Assembly (NCBI GenBank): GCA_945788205.1
Contig: CALZLE010000219.1
Location: forward strand, 1-10,164
Length of the DNA stretch: 10,164 bases
Reading direction: 5' to 3'
Source of the DNA: an uncultured Desulfuromonadales bacterium
Lineage (GTDB): Bacteria > Desulfobacterota > Desulfuromonadia > Desulfuromonadales > Geopsychrobacteraceae
A program made the position numbers and the translations under genes. Positions 1 through 5,916 of this stretch are shown here, in pieces. Under the pieces are notes generated by a model that saw only the letters and a list, made by a program, of their open reading frames with translations, was not told the origin of the DNA and did not search any database. Each line of letters starts with the position of its first letter. Position 1 is the stretch's first letter.

Positions 1-19
1 AGCTAAGTGCAGACATCAT
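1..19 (-). CDS. Start of an unidentified gene, cut by the left edge
   Basis: The TGA stop of the lipoprotein gene (16-18) overlaps an ATG at 17-19, followed at once by a second in-frame ATG at 14-16. A GGAGG ribosome binding sequence lies at 24-28 on the minus strand, 4 nt before the first ATG and 7 nt before the second. The readable start is M-M-S-A-L-S. The stop/start overlap and strong binding site suggest a translationally coupled gene downstream of the lipoprotein. Only six codons are visible, so nothing can be said about function, and a chance ATG is possible. Confidence 0.45.
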
Positions 20-1146
20 TTTTCCTCCACCGCCTGATCACCCTCTCGCAGGTCGAGCCCATACAGATTTCCGTCACGTGAACCAAAAACCAACCGGCCA
101 AAGAAGAAGGCCGGGGTGCTCTGGATATCACGACCAGCCTGAAACGTCGCTAAAACCTTGCCACTCTCGATATCAATCGCATAGAGCCGACCATTGTTAT
201 TACCAATGTAGAGCCGCTGCTTTTCTATCAATGACGAACCATAAAAAGCCCCGAGATCACGAAGCAGCCAAATCGTCTGTCCTGTATCGGCAGCCAGTTT
301 CCAAAGACTTCCTGCCGTGGTTGCAAGATAGACATAGCCAGCATGATAATTAGGAGCACTGTAATAACAGATCTCCCCTGTTTCTCGCTGCCAACGTAGT
401 TTTCCCTGCCGATCGAAAGCACTGAGCAAACCATCACGAGCGACAACGACCGGCCCGTCAGGTGTTACAGTTGCGCTGCTCAACAAAGGAGCACCGATGG
501 AGACAGACCAGACTGATCGACCAGTCAAATCAAAAGCACTAAAAGTCCCATCCCCGGAGGAAAGGTATAGCAGCTCACCATCTCTCACCACTGCAGAACG
601 TAGTGGCAGATGCCCGGATGACTGCCAGTGTGGCTCTCCTTTTTTTGCATCCAGCGCATACAGGGTCCCGCCCCAAGCTGGGAGCAGAACCTTCCCAGAA
701 ACCGGCAGCAATGCACCCTGTCGGTGATCGTCCGCCGGAGATTCGGGATAACTAAACCGCCAACGCAGCTGTCCATCGGTAAGCTTTAACGCCGCCACCT
801 GTCGCTGCCAAGTCTGCACAAAAAGGCTCTCGTCATTCGCCACCGGAGTCGCATCAATCTCAGCACCGAGAAACTGTTTCCAGATCAGCTGCCCATGCTG
901 GCCGAGAGCGTAGACATGACCATCCCACGAGGCAGCATAGAGCCGTTCCCCAACAACCAGAGGCGAGGCATCTACAAAACCATCCGTTTTAAACTGCCAG
1001 GCAGGACTAAAAGTCAGGGCCTTGCGTGTTTCGTTGTTCAGTTGCTGAGCGCTGGAAGGCAATTCAGGATTAGAGTTAACGGGTACCGCACACCCAAAGA
1101 ACAGCAGGGGAAAAACTAAAACCAGGAACCACGATAACTTTTTCAA
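16..1146 (-). CDS. PQQ-repeat beta-propeller lipoprotein (BamB-like)
   Basis: This 376-residue protein starts with a lipoprotein-type signal: K2-K3, a hydrophobic stretch and Gly18-Cys19. Phe at -3 of Cys19 makes the lipobox slightly atypical. The mature part consists of about eight repeats of roughly 40 residues, each a beta hairpin with a D/N-G turn, then an A-x-D/x-x-x-G-x-x-x-W segment (for example Y-A-A-S-W-D-G-H-V-Y-A-L near 70-81). This is the PQQ/WD-like propeller pattern of BamB and PQQ-binding proteins. The start is TTG at 1144-1146, preceded by GAGGG at good spacing; the only nearby upstream ATG is followed directly by a stop. The likely site is the periplasmic face of a membrane, acting as a scaffold or ligand binder. 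BamB itself is possible, but the neighbourhood gives no support (no der/engA or hisS seen), so no symbol is given. No dehydrogenase catalytic residues were recognised. Confidence 0.85.
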   Translation of the reverse strand: MKKLSWFLVLVFPLLFFGCAVPVNSNPELPSSAQQLNNETRKALTFSPAWQFKTDGFVDASPLVVGERLYAASWDGHVYALGQHGQLIWKQFLGAEIDATPVANDESLFVQTWQRQVAALKLTDGQLRWRFSYPESPADDHRQGALLPVSGKVLLPAWGGTLYALDAKKGEPHWQSSGHLPLRSAVVRDGELLYLSSGDGTFSAFDLTGRSVWSVSIGAPLLSSATVTPDGPVVVARDGLLSAFDRQGKLRWQRETGEICYYSAPNYHAGYVYLATTAGSLWKLAADTGQTIWLLRDLGAFYGSSLIEKQRLYIGNNNGRLYAIDIESGKVLATFQAGRDIQSTPAFFFGRLVFGSRDGNLYGLDLREGDQAVEEK

Positions 1147-1420
1147 GTTTTTCCCTCTTTACATAATGGTTGTTTCGCAGATACTTGAATCGCTACTGGC
1201 ATCAGAAACATTCCTGAGTTAGAAGAACTGACTTAGGGAGAAACCACAAACAGCAAGTCGATATAACAAAACCTTGAGAGTGGCCTCATCAAACAGGTTG
1301 TCGATCGAAAAAACTCTGCCCAAAATGTTGCCAACGTTTAGACGTTACCACGTGCTGCCTCTAGATATGCCGTAAAAACACAGCAAGGGGCCGCAAAAAG
1401 CCGCTAACAGGAGACAATAG
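1147..1420. other. Intergenic region between divergent genes
   Basis: This 274-bp stretch separates the lipoprotein gene (minus) from the candidate small peptide (plus), so it should hold both promoters. No convincing -35/-10 pair was found; TAGACG (1339-1344), 17 nt, TAGATA (1362-1367) is a weak plus-strand candidate. Three small symmetric elements are visible. AACGT and ACGTT face each other across four bases at 1333-1346 and look operator-like. An octamer palindrome lies at 1301-1308. At 1274-1292 a seven-pair stem with one bulged A closes a TGGC loop. None is assigned a function. Confidence 0.4.
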
Positions 1421-1576
1421 ATGGAAGGAATGCAGCTTGATTCGCAACTTTGTCATCAATGCCTGGACGCTGTTGTCAAGGCCACCCCAGGGTGTGGAGC
1501 GAACCGAAGCGTTTTTTCAGCATCTTTTTTGCTTTCCGCAGGGGGCTGGGGCTGGTGCAATATCAATTACCCCTGA
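1421..1576 (+). CDS. Candidate 51-residue cysteine-rich small protein
   Basis: ATG at 1421 follows an AGGAG at 1409-1413 with 7 nt spacing, and the frame stays open for 51 codons to TGA at 1574-1576. The peptide has four cysteines, Cys11-x2-Cys14-x10-Cys25-x20-Cys46. The amino end is polar (C-H-Q-C-L-D-A-V-V-K), followed by a small hydrophobic run (about 31-40) and a Gly/Trp-rich tail G-G-W-G-W-C-N-I-N-Y-P. It has no clear signal peptide and matches no family I recognise. The cysteine spacing and aromatic tail could suit a metal-binding micro-protein or a ribosomally made peptide precursor, but no maturation enzyme is in the window. A TTG-started frame at 1437-1619 overlaps it and has no comparable binding site. 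The coding call rests mainly on the start signals, and chance cannot be excluded. Confidence 0.5.
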   Translation: MEGMQLDSQLCHQCLDAVVKATPGCGANRSVFSASFLLSAGGWGWCNINYP

Positions 1577-1731
1577 GAGACCTTGGCGGAATACTTGTTA
1601 CGGCTTCGAAAAACACTGAACAGGGCTGACTTCTTGCGTTCAGAAAACAGTTTCACTGTAAAAACTTCCGACACCAGCCGAAGGCGCTAAAAAACAAACA
1701 CCAAAACAGGCACTTAAGAACCGGCTAAATA
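1577..1731. other. Gene-free stretch with short stem-loops
   Basis: No convincing coding frame was found. CTGAAC (1616-1621) can pair with GTTCAG (1638-1643) over a 16-base loop. Just after it ACAGT (1647-1651) and ACTGT (1655-1659) form a compact five-pair hairpin with a TTC loop. Neither is followed by a plus-strand T-run, so neither looks like a standard terminator for the small ORF. On the minus strand the second hairpin is followed by TTTTC. The nonamer GGCACTTAA occurs at 1709-1717 and again at 1765-1773 inside the neighbouring inverted repeat. Confidence 0.35.
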
Positions 1732-1780
1732 ATTGCATTAGAGTGTGAAAAGAAGCAGGGGGGGGGCACTTAAATGCAAT
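1732..1780. repeat. Long inverted repeat with G9 tract in the loop
   Basis: Bases 1732-1745 and 1767-1780 form a 14-nt inverted repeat: ATTGCATT pairs with AATGCAAT, and AGTG with CACT. The two blocks are joined by one G-U pair and one A-A mismatch. The 21-nt loop (1746-1766) ends in nine consecutive G's (1758-1766). The structure ends 8 nt before the AGGAG (1789-1793) of the 1802 gene. It could be a leader hairpin affecting translation, a protein-binding dyad, or a relic repeat. The G tract is a possible slippage site. Confidence 0.6.
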
Positions 1781-1801
1781 CAAATCCCAGGAGCTTGTTG
1801 T

Positions 1802-2071
1802 ATGCTGATTCCAGTTGTCTACCCGAATGGTTCCCATGATCTCGTCAAAGATTTTTACCTGAGCTACCTGATCAGCTCGGGAAAGATTGATAAATTCAAG
1901 AGAGATTGTGGATGGGTTGATATCAACTCAGACAATATTCGTGAAAAGAAGCAACCTCGTCACTACAGCGGTCCGGAAAGGCGCCTGGCAAAAATGGGTG
2001 ATGAAGAGGCTGCCAGTGAGAGCCACACCACATCTCACCAAATCGAACCCATTATCTTTGAGCCTTTTTGA
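1802..2071 (+). CDS. Small conserved-looking protein with Y-S-G-P-E-R-R motif
   Basis: This is an 89-residue soluble protein. The chosen ATG (1802) has AGGAG at 1789-1793 with 8 nt spacing. The frame stays open upstream to 1745, but that extension would translate through the hairpin and G tract. The amino end (M-L-I-P-V-V-Y-P-N-G, then H12-D-L-V-K and G27-K-I-x-x-F-K-R) followed by G37-W-V-D and Y55-S-G-P-E-R-R61 resembles small hypothetical proteins common in Geobacter and relatives; from memory some databases label these the GSU3473 family, which I could not check. The carboxy-terminal 28 residues are acidic, low in complexity and probably disordered. The x-G-P-E-R-R signature also occurs near PilZ-type and other deltaproteobacterial regulators, but no function is established. 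No signal peptide or membrane segment is present. Confidence 0.75.
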   Translation: MLIPVVYPNGSHDLVKDFYLSYLISSGKIDKFKRDCGWVDINSDNIREKKQPRHYSGPERRLAKMGDEEAASESHTTSHQIEPIIFEPF

Positions 2072-2201
2072 CTACAAACAAACAAGAAACGCCCCCAAAA
2101 AAAAGCCTTCATCCAGCACTTGCCAAAATCTAGATTATCATCTACATCGATTAGAGCCCTGCAACGATAAAACACCAACGAGATTGGGAGCTGGGCTTTC
2201 C

Positions 2202-2225
2202 GGCCGATCACAAGTGCGACCGGCC
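2202..2225. other. Weak hairpin between convergent genes
   Basis: GGCCG (2202-2206) and CGGCC (2221-2225) can pair across 14 bases in the 184-bp gap between the convergent 1802 gene and rubrerythrin. No T-run follows on either strand, so calling it a bidirectional terminator would be a guess. The gap also has A8 at 2099-2106, which reads as T8 on the minus strand but has no clear GC stem before it. No gene was found in 2072-2255. Confidence 0.2.
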
Positions 2226-2255
2226 CTCTCAATTCATTCATCGGACAAAAAATTC

Positions 2256-2831
2256 TTACCAGTTCTCACCCAGCAATTCGAAATGAGCTTGCGGATGAAT
2301 ACAGGCCGGGCACAGCTCGGGAGCCTCTTTGCCAGTGTGCAGATATCCGCAGTTACGGCAGCGCCACGTGGATTCTACCCCTCGTGCAAACACCTGACCC
2401 ATCTCAATGTTGTTCAACAGATCGCGATAACGTTTTTCGTGCTGTTTTTCGGCCACAGAAATACAACGCCAAGCTGAGGCAATCTCAGCAAACCCCTCTT
2501 TTTCGGCAATAGCAGCAAAGGCGGGATAAAGCTCAGTGTGCTCCTCGTTCTCACCGTTTGCGGCCGCCAGTAGGTTTTCCGTAGTTGTCCCCATTTTACC
2601 GGCCGGGAAGCAGGCGGTGATTTCCAGATCGCCCCCTTCGAGAAATTTAAAAAAACGCTTGGCGTGCTCTTTTTCCTGATTCGCGGTCTCTTCAAAAACG
2701 TCAGCGATCTGCACGTAGCCCTCTTTCTTCGCAATACTGGCAAAGTAAGTGTAACGGGTCCGTGCCTGGCTTTCACCGGCAAAAGACTTCAGTAGGTTCT
2801 TCTCTGTTTCGGTTCCTTTAACACTCGACAT
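2256..2831 (-). CDS. rbr: Rubrerythrin
   Basis: This 191-residue cytoplasmic protein reduces hydrogen peroxide to water at a non-haem diiron centre, fed by a rubredoxin-type iron site. The ferritin-like four-helix domain (about 1-145) shows the expected ligands Glu20, Glu53, His56, Glu94, Glu97, Glu128 and His131. The carboxy-terminal rubredoxin-like domain has Cys158-x2-Cys161 and Cys174-x2-Cys177. Length matches classical rubrerythrin. The ATG at 2829-2831 is chosen because AGGAG lies 6 nt upstream on the minus strand; an ATG 20 codons earlier (2891) would place a terminator-like hairpin inside the coding region. It lies downstream of katG on the same strand, which fits a shared peroxide defence, but the hairpin before it suggests separate or attenuated expression. 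Anaerobes commonly use this enzyme under oxygen exposure. Confidence 0.96.
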   Translation of the reverse strand: MSSVKGTETEKNLLKSFAGESQARTRYTYFASIAKKEGYVQIADVFEETANQEKEHAKRFFKFLEGGDLEITACFPAGKMGTTTENLLAAANGENEEHTELYPAFAAIAEKEGFAEIASAWRCISVAEKQHEKRYRDLLNNIEMGQVFARGVESTWRCRNCGYLHTGKEAPELCPACIHPQAHFELLGENW

Positions 2832-2860
2832 TTTCCGCTCCTTTAGTGGTTTAACAAAAA

Positions 2861-2880
2861 GGGCCGACAGTATCGGCCCC
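2861..2880 (-). terminator. Intrinsic-terminator-like hairpin in the rbr leader
   Basis: Read on the minus strand, GGGCCGA (2879-2873) pairs with TCGGCCC (2867-2861) across the loop TACTG, and TTTTTGTT follows immediately. This is a good intrinsic terminator for transcripts arriving from katG. The rbr ribosome binding site starts only about 20 nt later, leaving no room for a full promoter between them. Any rbr message must therefore pass this hairpin, so it may act as an attenuator as well as a partial katG terminator. Confidence 0.7.
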
Positions 2881-2908
2881 CAATCCCTCACAACTAACTG
2901 TACTTCTG

Positions 2909-2914
2909 CTTATA
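2909..2914 (-). promoter_or_regulatory. Possible -10 element for rbr
   Basis: The minus strand reads TATAAG here, 5 of 6 matches to the sigma-70 -10 consensus. No good -35 lies 16-18 nt upstream, so an activator or another sigma factor would be needed. If used, transcription would start near 2902 and give a leader of about 70 nt that contains the terminator-like hairpin. Confidence 0.3.
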
Positions 2915-2957
2915 ACGCAAAATCACCTTTAGACACAGACAAATGGATTTTTTCCCA

Positions 2958-2997
2958 TTCCCGCGGCGCTTCAGAGCGTAGTGAAACGCCGCGGGAA
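2958..2997. repeat. Strong GC-rich stem-loop after katG
   Basis: Eleven bases at 2958-2968 (TTCCCGCGGCG) are perfectly complementary to 2987-2997, and after one C-A mismatch TTCA (2970-2973) pairs with TGAA (2982-2985), leaving an 8-base loop. It begins 13 nt after the katG stop on the minus strand. No T-run follows on that strand, so it is either a non-canonical terminator or a 3'-end stabiliser of the katG message. Confidence 0.55.
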
Positions 2998-3010
2998 AGC
3001 TCCTTAATGA

Positions 3011-5206
3011 TCAGACCTGATCGAAGCGATCCAGATTCATGACCTTGTCCCATGCCGCGACAAAATCACGCAAAAACAGTCCCAGAGAGTCCTCACACCC
3101 ATAGACTTCGGCGAACGCCCGCAACTGAGAGTTCGAACCAAAAACCAGATCGATTCGTGTGCCAGTCCACTTGAGCTCACCACTCTTTCGGTCCCGGCCC
3201 TCAAACAGATCTCCGTCTTTCGTCGTCGGCTTCCAGTGAGTGCCCATATCGAGCAAGTTGACAAAGAAGTCGTTGGTCAGTGCTTCTGGCTGCGCGGTAA
3301 AGACACCGTCTGACGACTGTCCGAAGTTGGCATTCAAGACGCGCATGCCACCAACCAGAACCGTCATCTCCGGCGCGGTCAACGTCAGCAGCTGTGCCCG
3401 ATCGATCAGCAGTTCCTCTGCCGATACCGTAAACTTCTTTTTGAGATAATTACGAAAGCCGTCTGCAACCGGTTCAAGCGCGTTGAATGATCTCGCGTCG
3501 GTTTGCTCCTGCGACGCATCGGTGCGTCCCGGAGAGAAAGGCACGGTCTGATCATGACCGGCATTCTTTGCTGCTTGCTCGATGGCAGCGCAGCCGCCCA
3601 ACACGATCAGGTCGGCGAGTGAAACCTTCTTTCCCGTGGCTTGAGCAGCGTTAAATTCCTGCTGGACTCCCTCAAAGGTTTCGAGTACTTTCGCCAATTG
3701 CTCCGGTTGGTTGACCTCCCAATCTTTCTGCGGTGCAAGCCGGATGCGTGCCCCGTTAGCGCCGCCACGTTTGTCGGAACCACGGAAGGTGGATGCCGAC
3801 GCCCAGGCGGTCGAAACCAGTTGCGCTACAGATAGCCCTGTAGCGAGGACTTTATCCTTGAGAGCGGTGATGTCCTGTGCATCGATCAGTTGATGATCGA
3901 CTGCAGGTACCGGGTCCTGCCAGATCAACTCTTCCTCCGGCACTTCTGCGCCGAGATAACGCGAGCGCGGTCCCATGTCACGGTGAGTCAGCTTGAACCA
4001 GGCACGGGCGAAGGCATCGGCAAACTCTTCCGGGTTCTCGTGGAAGCGCTTGGCAATCGGCCGATAGATCGGATCCATTCTCAACGAGAGGTCCGCAGTG
4101 GTCATGATGGGTGCTTGCCGCTTGGACGCATCATGGGCACCCGGCACAGCAGTTGCTGCCGCCGGATCGCTCGGAACCCACTGGTAGGCTCCAGCCGGGC
4201 TTTTCACCAGATTCCAATCGTAACCGAACAGGGTGTCGAAGTAACCGTTGTCCCACGTGGTCGGGGTCGGATTCCAGGCCCCTTCGATGCCGCTGCTGAT
4301 GGTGTCATCTCCCTTGCCGCTACCGAAACTACTCTTCCAGCCGAGCCCCTGCTCTTCGATGCCAGCGGCCTCTGGATCCGGACCGACATGTTCAGCATCG
4401 CCAGCACCGTGGCACTTACCGAAGGTATGGCCGCCTGCGACCAGAGCGACAGTCTCTTCGTCGTCCATCGCCATGCGAGCGAATGTTACGCGAACATCTT
4501 GACCAGAGGCAACCGCATCCGGCTCGCCGTTCGGACCTTCCGGGTTCACGTAGATCAAACCCATCTGCACGGCGGCGAGTGGATTGTCGAGTTCCCGCTC
4601 ACCGCTGTAGCGATTGTCCCCCAACCACTCGTCCTCAGCGCCCCAGTAGATGTCCTCTTCCGGCTCCCAGATATCGACACGACCACCAGCGAATCCGAAG
4701 GTCTTAAATCCCATCGACTCCAGTGCGCAGTTGCCGGCCAGAATCAGCAAGTCGGCCCAGGAGATTTTCTTGCCATACTTCTGTTTGATCGGCCAAAGCA
4801 GCCGGCGCGCCTTGTCAAGGTTGACATTGTCGGGCCAGCTGTTTAGCGGTGCAAAGCGTTGGTTGCCTGACCCTGCCCCGCCGCGGCCATCACCAGTGCG
4901 ATAGGTGCCTGCGCTGTGCCACGCCATGCGGATAAAAAGCCCCCCGTAATGACCATAGTCAGCTGGCCACCAATCCTGTGAATCGGTCATCAACGCATAA
5001 AGGTCCTGCTTGAGGGCATCAAGGTCGAGACTCTTGAACTCTTCCGCATAGTTGAAATTCTCGTCCATCGGATTGGACAACGATGAGTGCTGATGAAGAA
5101 TATGAAGGCTTAACTGGTTCGGCCACCAGTCACGGTTAGAGGTGCCGCCACCGGCGATCTGCTTGCTGGTTTTTCCTGTAACAGGACACTTGCTCTCGTG
5201 AGTCAT
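3011..5206 (-). CDS. katG: Catalase-peroxidase KatG
   Basis: This 731-residue bifunctional haem enzyme disproportionates hydrogen peroxide and also acts as a peroxidase. It is full length and has the usual duplicated class I peroxidase fold. The amino-terminal, haem-bearing half has the distal Arg93, Trp96 and His97 (R-M-A-W-H-S-A-G) and the proximal His260 in G-G-H-T-F-G-K. The residues of the Met-Tyr-Trp adduct needed for catalase activity are all present: Trp96, Tyr219 in L-I-Y-V-N-P-E-G-P, and Met245. The carboxy-terminal half (about 430-731) is the non-haem copy. No signal peptide is visible, so it is cytoplasmic. ATG at 5206 has a GGGGG tract 9 nt upstream. It lies 174 nt after perR on the same strand, with a PerR-box-like operator over its likely promoter. 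The first residues (S-K-C-P-V-T-G) are typical of the family. Confidence 0.98.
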   Translation of the reverse strand: MTHESKCPVTGKTSKQIAGGGTSNRDWWPNQLSLHILHQHSSLSNPMDENFNYAEEFKSLDLDALKQDLYALMTDSQDWWPADYGHYGGLFIRMAWHSAGTYRTGDGRGGAGSGNQRFAPLNSWPDNVNLDKARRLLWPIKQKYGKKISWADLLILAGNCALESMGFKTFGFAGGRVDIWEPEEDIYWGAEDEWLGDNRYSGERELDNPLAAVQMGLIYVNPEGPNGEPDAVASGQDVRVTFARMAMDDEETVALVAGGHTFGKCHGAGDAEHVGPDPEAAGIEEQGLGWKSSFGSGKGDDTISSGIEGAWNPTPTTWDNGYFDTLFGYDWNLVKSPAGAYQWVPSDPAAATAVPGAHDASKRQAPIMTTADLSLRMDPIYRPIAKRFHENPEEFADAFARAWFKLTHRDMGPRSRYLGAEVPEEELIWQDPVPAVDHQLIDAQDITALKDKVLATGLSVAQLVSTAWASASTFRGSDKRGGANGARIRLAPQKDWEVNQPEQLAKVLETFEGVQQEFNAAQATGKKVSLADLIVLGGCAAIEQAAKNAGHDQTVPFSPGRTDASQEQTDARSFNALEPVADGFRNYLKKKFTVSAEELLIDRAQLLTLTAPEMTVLVGGMRVLNANFGQSSDGVFTAQPEALTNDFFVNLLDMGTHWKPTTKDGDLFEGRDRKSGELKWTGTRIDLVFGSNSQLRAFAEVYGCEDSLGLFLRDFVAAWDKVMNLDRFDQV

Positions 5207-5334
5207 AAGTCATTTCCCCCTTTTCTGTGTTGGGTTTGATAGTTTCAACCAAAGTCTTTCACATCAGTCTTAATTAATAGCTCGGATTATCGTCGCCGCA
5301 AGGCACTTTTTGTTCTTTTTTAGTTTTAAATCCT

Positions 5335-5349
5335 TCATAATAATTATTC
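5335..5349. promoter_or_regulatory. PerR-box-like operator upstream of katG
   Basis: The 15-mer TCATAATAATTATTC has 7-1-7 geometry and matches the Bacillus PerR-box consensus TTATAATNATTATAA at 11 of 14 defined positions. It covers the predicted -10 of the katG promoter, a placement expected for repression by a PerR-type Fur protein. The assignment rests on sequence similarity and on the neighbouring regulator gene; AT-rich DNA can give such matches by chance. Confidence 0.6.
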
Positions 5350-5364
5350 CTATATTGTGGGCAA
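5337..5364 (-). promoter_or_regulatory. katG: Putative katG promoter
   Basis: On the minus strand TTGCCC (5364-5359) is followed after 16 nt by TATTAT (5342-5337), with 4 of 6 and 5 of 6 matches to the -35 and -10 consensus. Transcription would begin near 5330 and give a leader of about 125 nt. A second, weaker pair (TTGCGG, 16 nt, TATTAA) lies nearer the gene. Confidence 0.5.
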
Positions 5365-5375
5365 AAAAAATGCCC
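5359..5375 (-). other. Small hairpin just after perR
   Basis: Five bases GGGCA and TGCCC face each other across a homopolymer (T on the minus strand), starting 6 nt after the perR stop. The T's lie in the loop and not after the stem, so termination is doubtful. The distal arm overlaps the predicted katG -35. Confidence 0.3.
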
Positions 5376-5380
5376 TGCCA

Positions 5381-5818
5381 TCATTTCGACAAACAGTCAA
5401 TACAGGTTCCATATGCCACAACATTCTTGCGCTCTACCCGCCCCCAGGCCCTTACGGTCTCTGGCAAAGCAGCATCGTCGAAAAACTGCCACTGGAAATC
5501 GATAATTTCCTTACACTTCTGGCAGATCAAATGATGATGCAGCAACTGGGCGACCTCGAAACGGGCCTGACTTTCAACTGTTTGAACCTTGCTAACCAAC
5601 CCATGTTCGACAAAAGTACCAAGGGTTCGATAAACCGTGTCGAGCGAAAGGGTCGGCATCTTATCAACCAACCGTAAGTGCAGAGTTTCCGCCGAAGGGT
5701 GGTCACTCGCTTCCGCCAGATAACGAAAGATTTCAATCCGCTGCGGAGTCAAACGCAGACCGGCCTTGCGGCAGGCATCCTCAAAAGCAGTCAGTTGTTG
5801 CTTATGTGTATCTTCCAT
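5381..5818 (-). CDS. perR: Fur-family peroxide regulator, PerR-like
   Basis: This 145-residue metal-dependent repressor has an amino-terminal winged helix (about 1-85, recognition helix L-D-T-V-Y-R-T-L at 59-66) and a carboxy-terminal dimerisation domain. Structural zinc is held by Cys99-x2-Cys102 and Cys139-x2-Cys142. By eye alignment to Bacillus PerR, the sensing-site ligands correspond to His40, Glu88, His94, His96 and Asp107. Asp107 is PerR-like, while Glu88 replaces the usual Asp85 and is more Fur-like. The position next to katG, and PerR-box-like sites before both genes, favour peroxide sensing over iron regulation. The start is ATG at 5818; GGAG lies only 2 nt upstream, an unusually short spacing, but no other start fits and family length is normal. 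Fur or Zur remain less likely alternatives. Confidence 0.85.
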   Translation of the reverse strand: MEDTHKQQLTAFEDACRKAGLRLTPQRIEIFRYLAEASDHPSAETLHLRLVDKMPTLSLDTVYRTLGTFVEHGLVSKVQTVESQARFEVAQLLHHHLICQKCKEIIDFQWQFFDDAALPETVRAWGRVERKNVVAYGTCIDCLSK

Positions 5819-5830
5819 AACTCCACACAG

Positions 5831-5845
5831 TAAGAATAATTCCTA
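5831..5845. promoter_or_regulatory. PerR-box-like operator upstream of perR
   Basis: TAAGAAT, one base, ATTCCTA is a 7-1-7 inverted repeat with a single mismatch between its arms. It matches the Bacillus PerR-box at 9 of 14 positions, mostly in the central AAT-N-ATT core. It ends 13 nt before the perR start codon and would overlap or directly follow the transcription start, suggesting autoregulation. Confidence 0.55.
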
Positions 5846-5851
5846 AGTAAG

Positions 5852-5881
5852 ACGTTAATCCAGTCGTAGATACTATGTCAA
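5852..5881 (-). promoter_or_regulatory. perR: Putative perR promoter
   Basis: The minus strand has a perfect TTGACA at 5881-5876. The best -10 is weak: TAACGT (5857-5852) at 18 nt spacing matches 3 of 6. The start would fall at or just upstream of the operator at 5831-5845. The assignment rests mainly on the -35. Confidence 0.4.
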
Positions 5882-5916
5882 GACACAAAAAGAAAAAACC
5901 TCACCAAAACTATCCA

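Noticed and set aside
1381..1420. Possible cyclic dinucleotide (GEMM) riboswitch before the small ORF
   Set aside because: A GCAAAAAGCC-like string resembles part of the motif, but the paired stems and tetraloop receptor could not be built from the surrounding sequence.
1437..1619. 60-codon TTG-started frame
   Set aside because: It overlaps the 1421 ORF in another frame and has no ribosome binding site at usable spacing, while the 1421 start has an ideal one.
2035..2241. 68-codon minus-strand frame between the convergent genes
   Set aside because: It has no ribosome binding site and overlaps the end of the 1802 gene. The composition does not resemble a known family.
1887..2477. 196-codon plus-strand open frame
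   Set aside because: It runs in another frame of the 1802 gene and then antisense to rubrerythrin. It is low in complexity and has no supporting start signal.
2832..2891. Longer amino-terminal start for rubrerythrin
   Set aside because: The extra 20 codons would encode the terminator-like hairpin and the ribosome binding site of the proper start, and are not part of the family.
3890..4846. 318-codon plus-strand open frame
   Set aside because: It lies wholly antisense to katG, whose motifs are intact. It has no ribosome binding site or recognisable domain, and is a typical shadow of a GC-rich coding strand.
5884..5916. Terminator after the sensor kinase gene
   Set aside because: A T-rich tract is present on the minus strand, but no stable stem directly precedes it.
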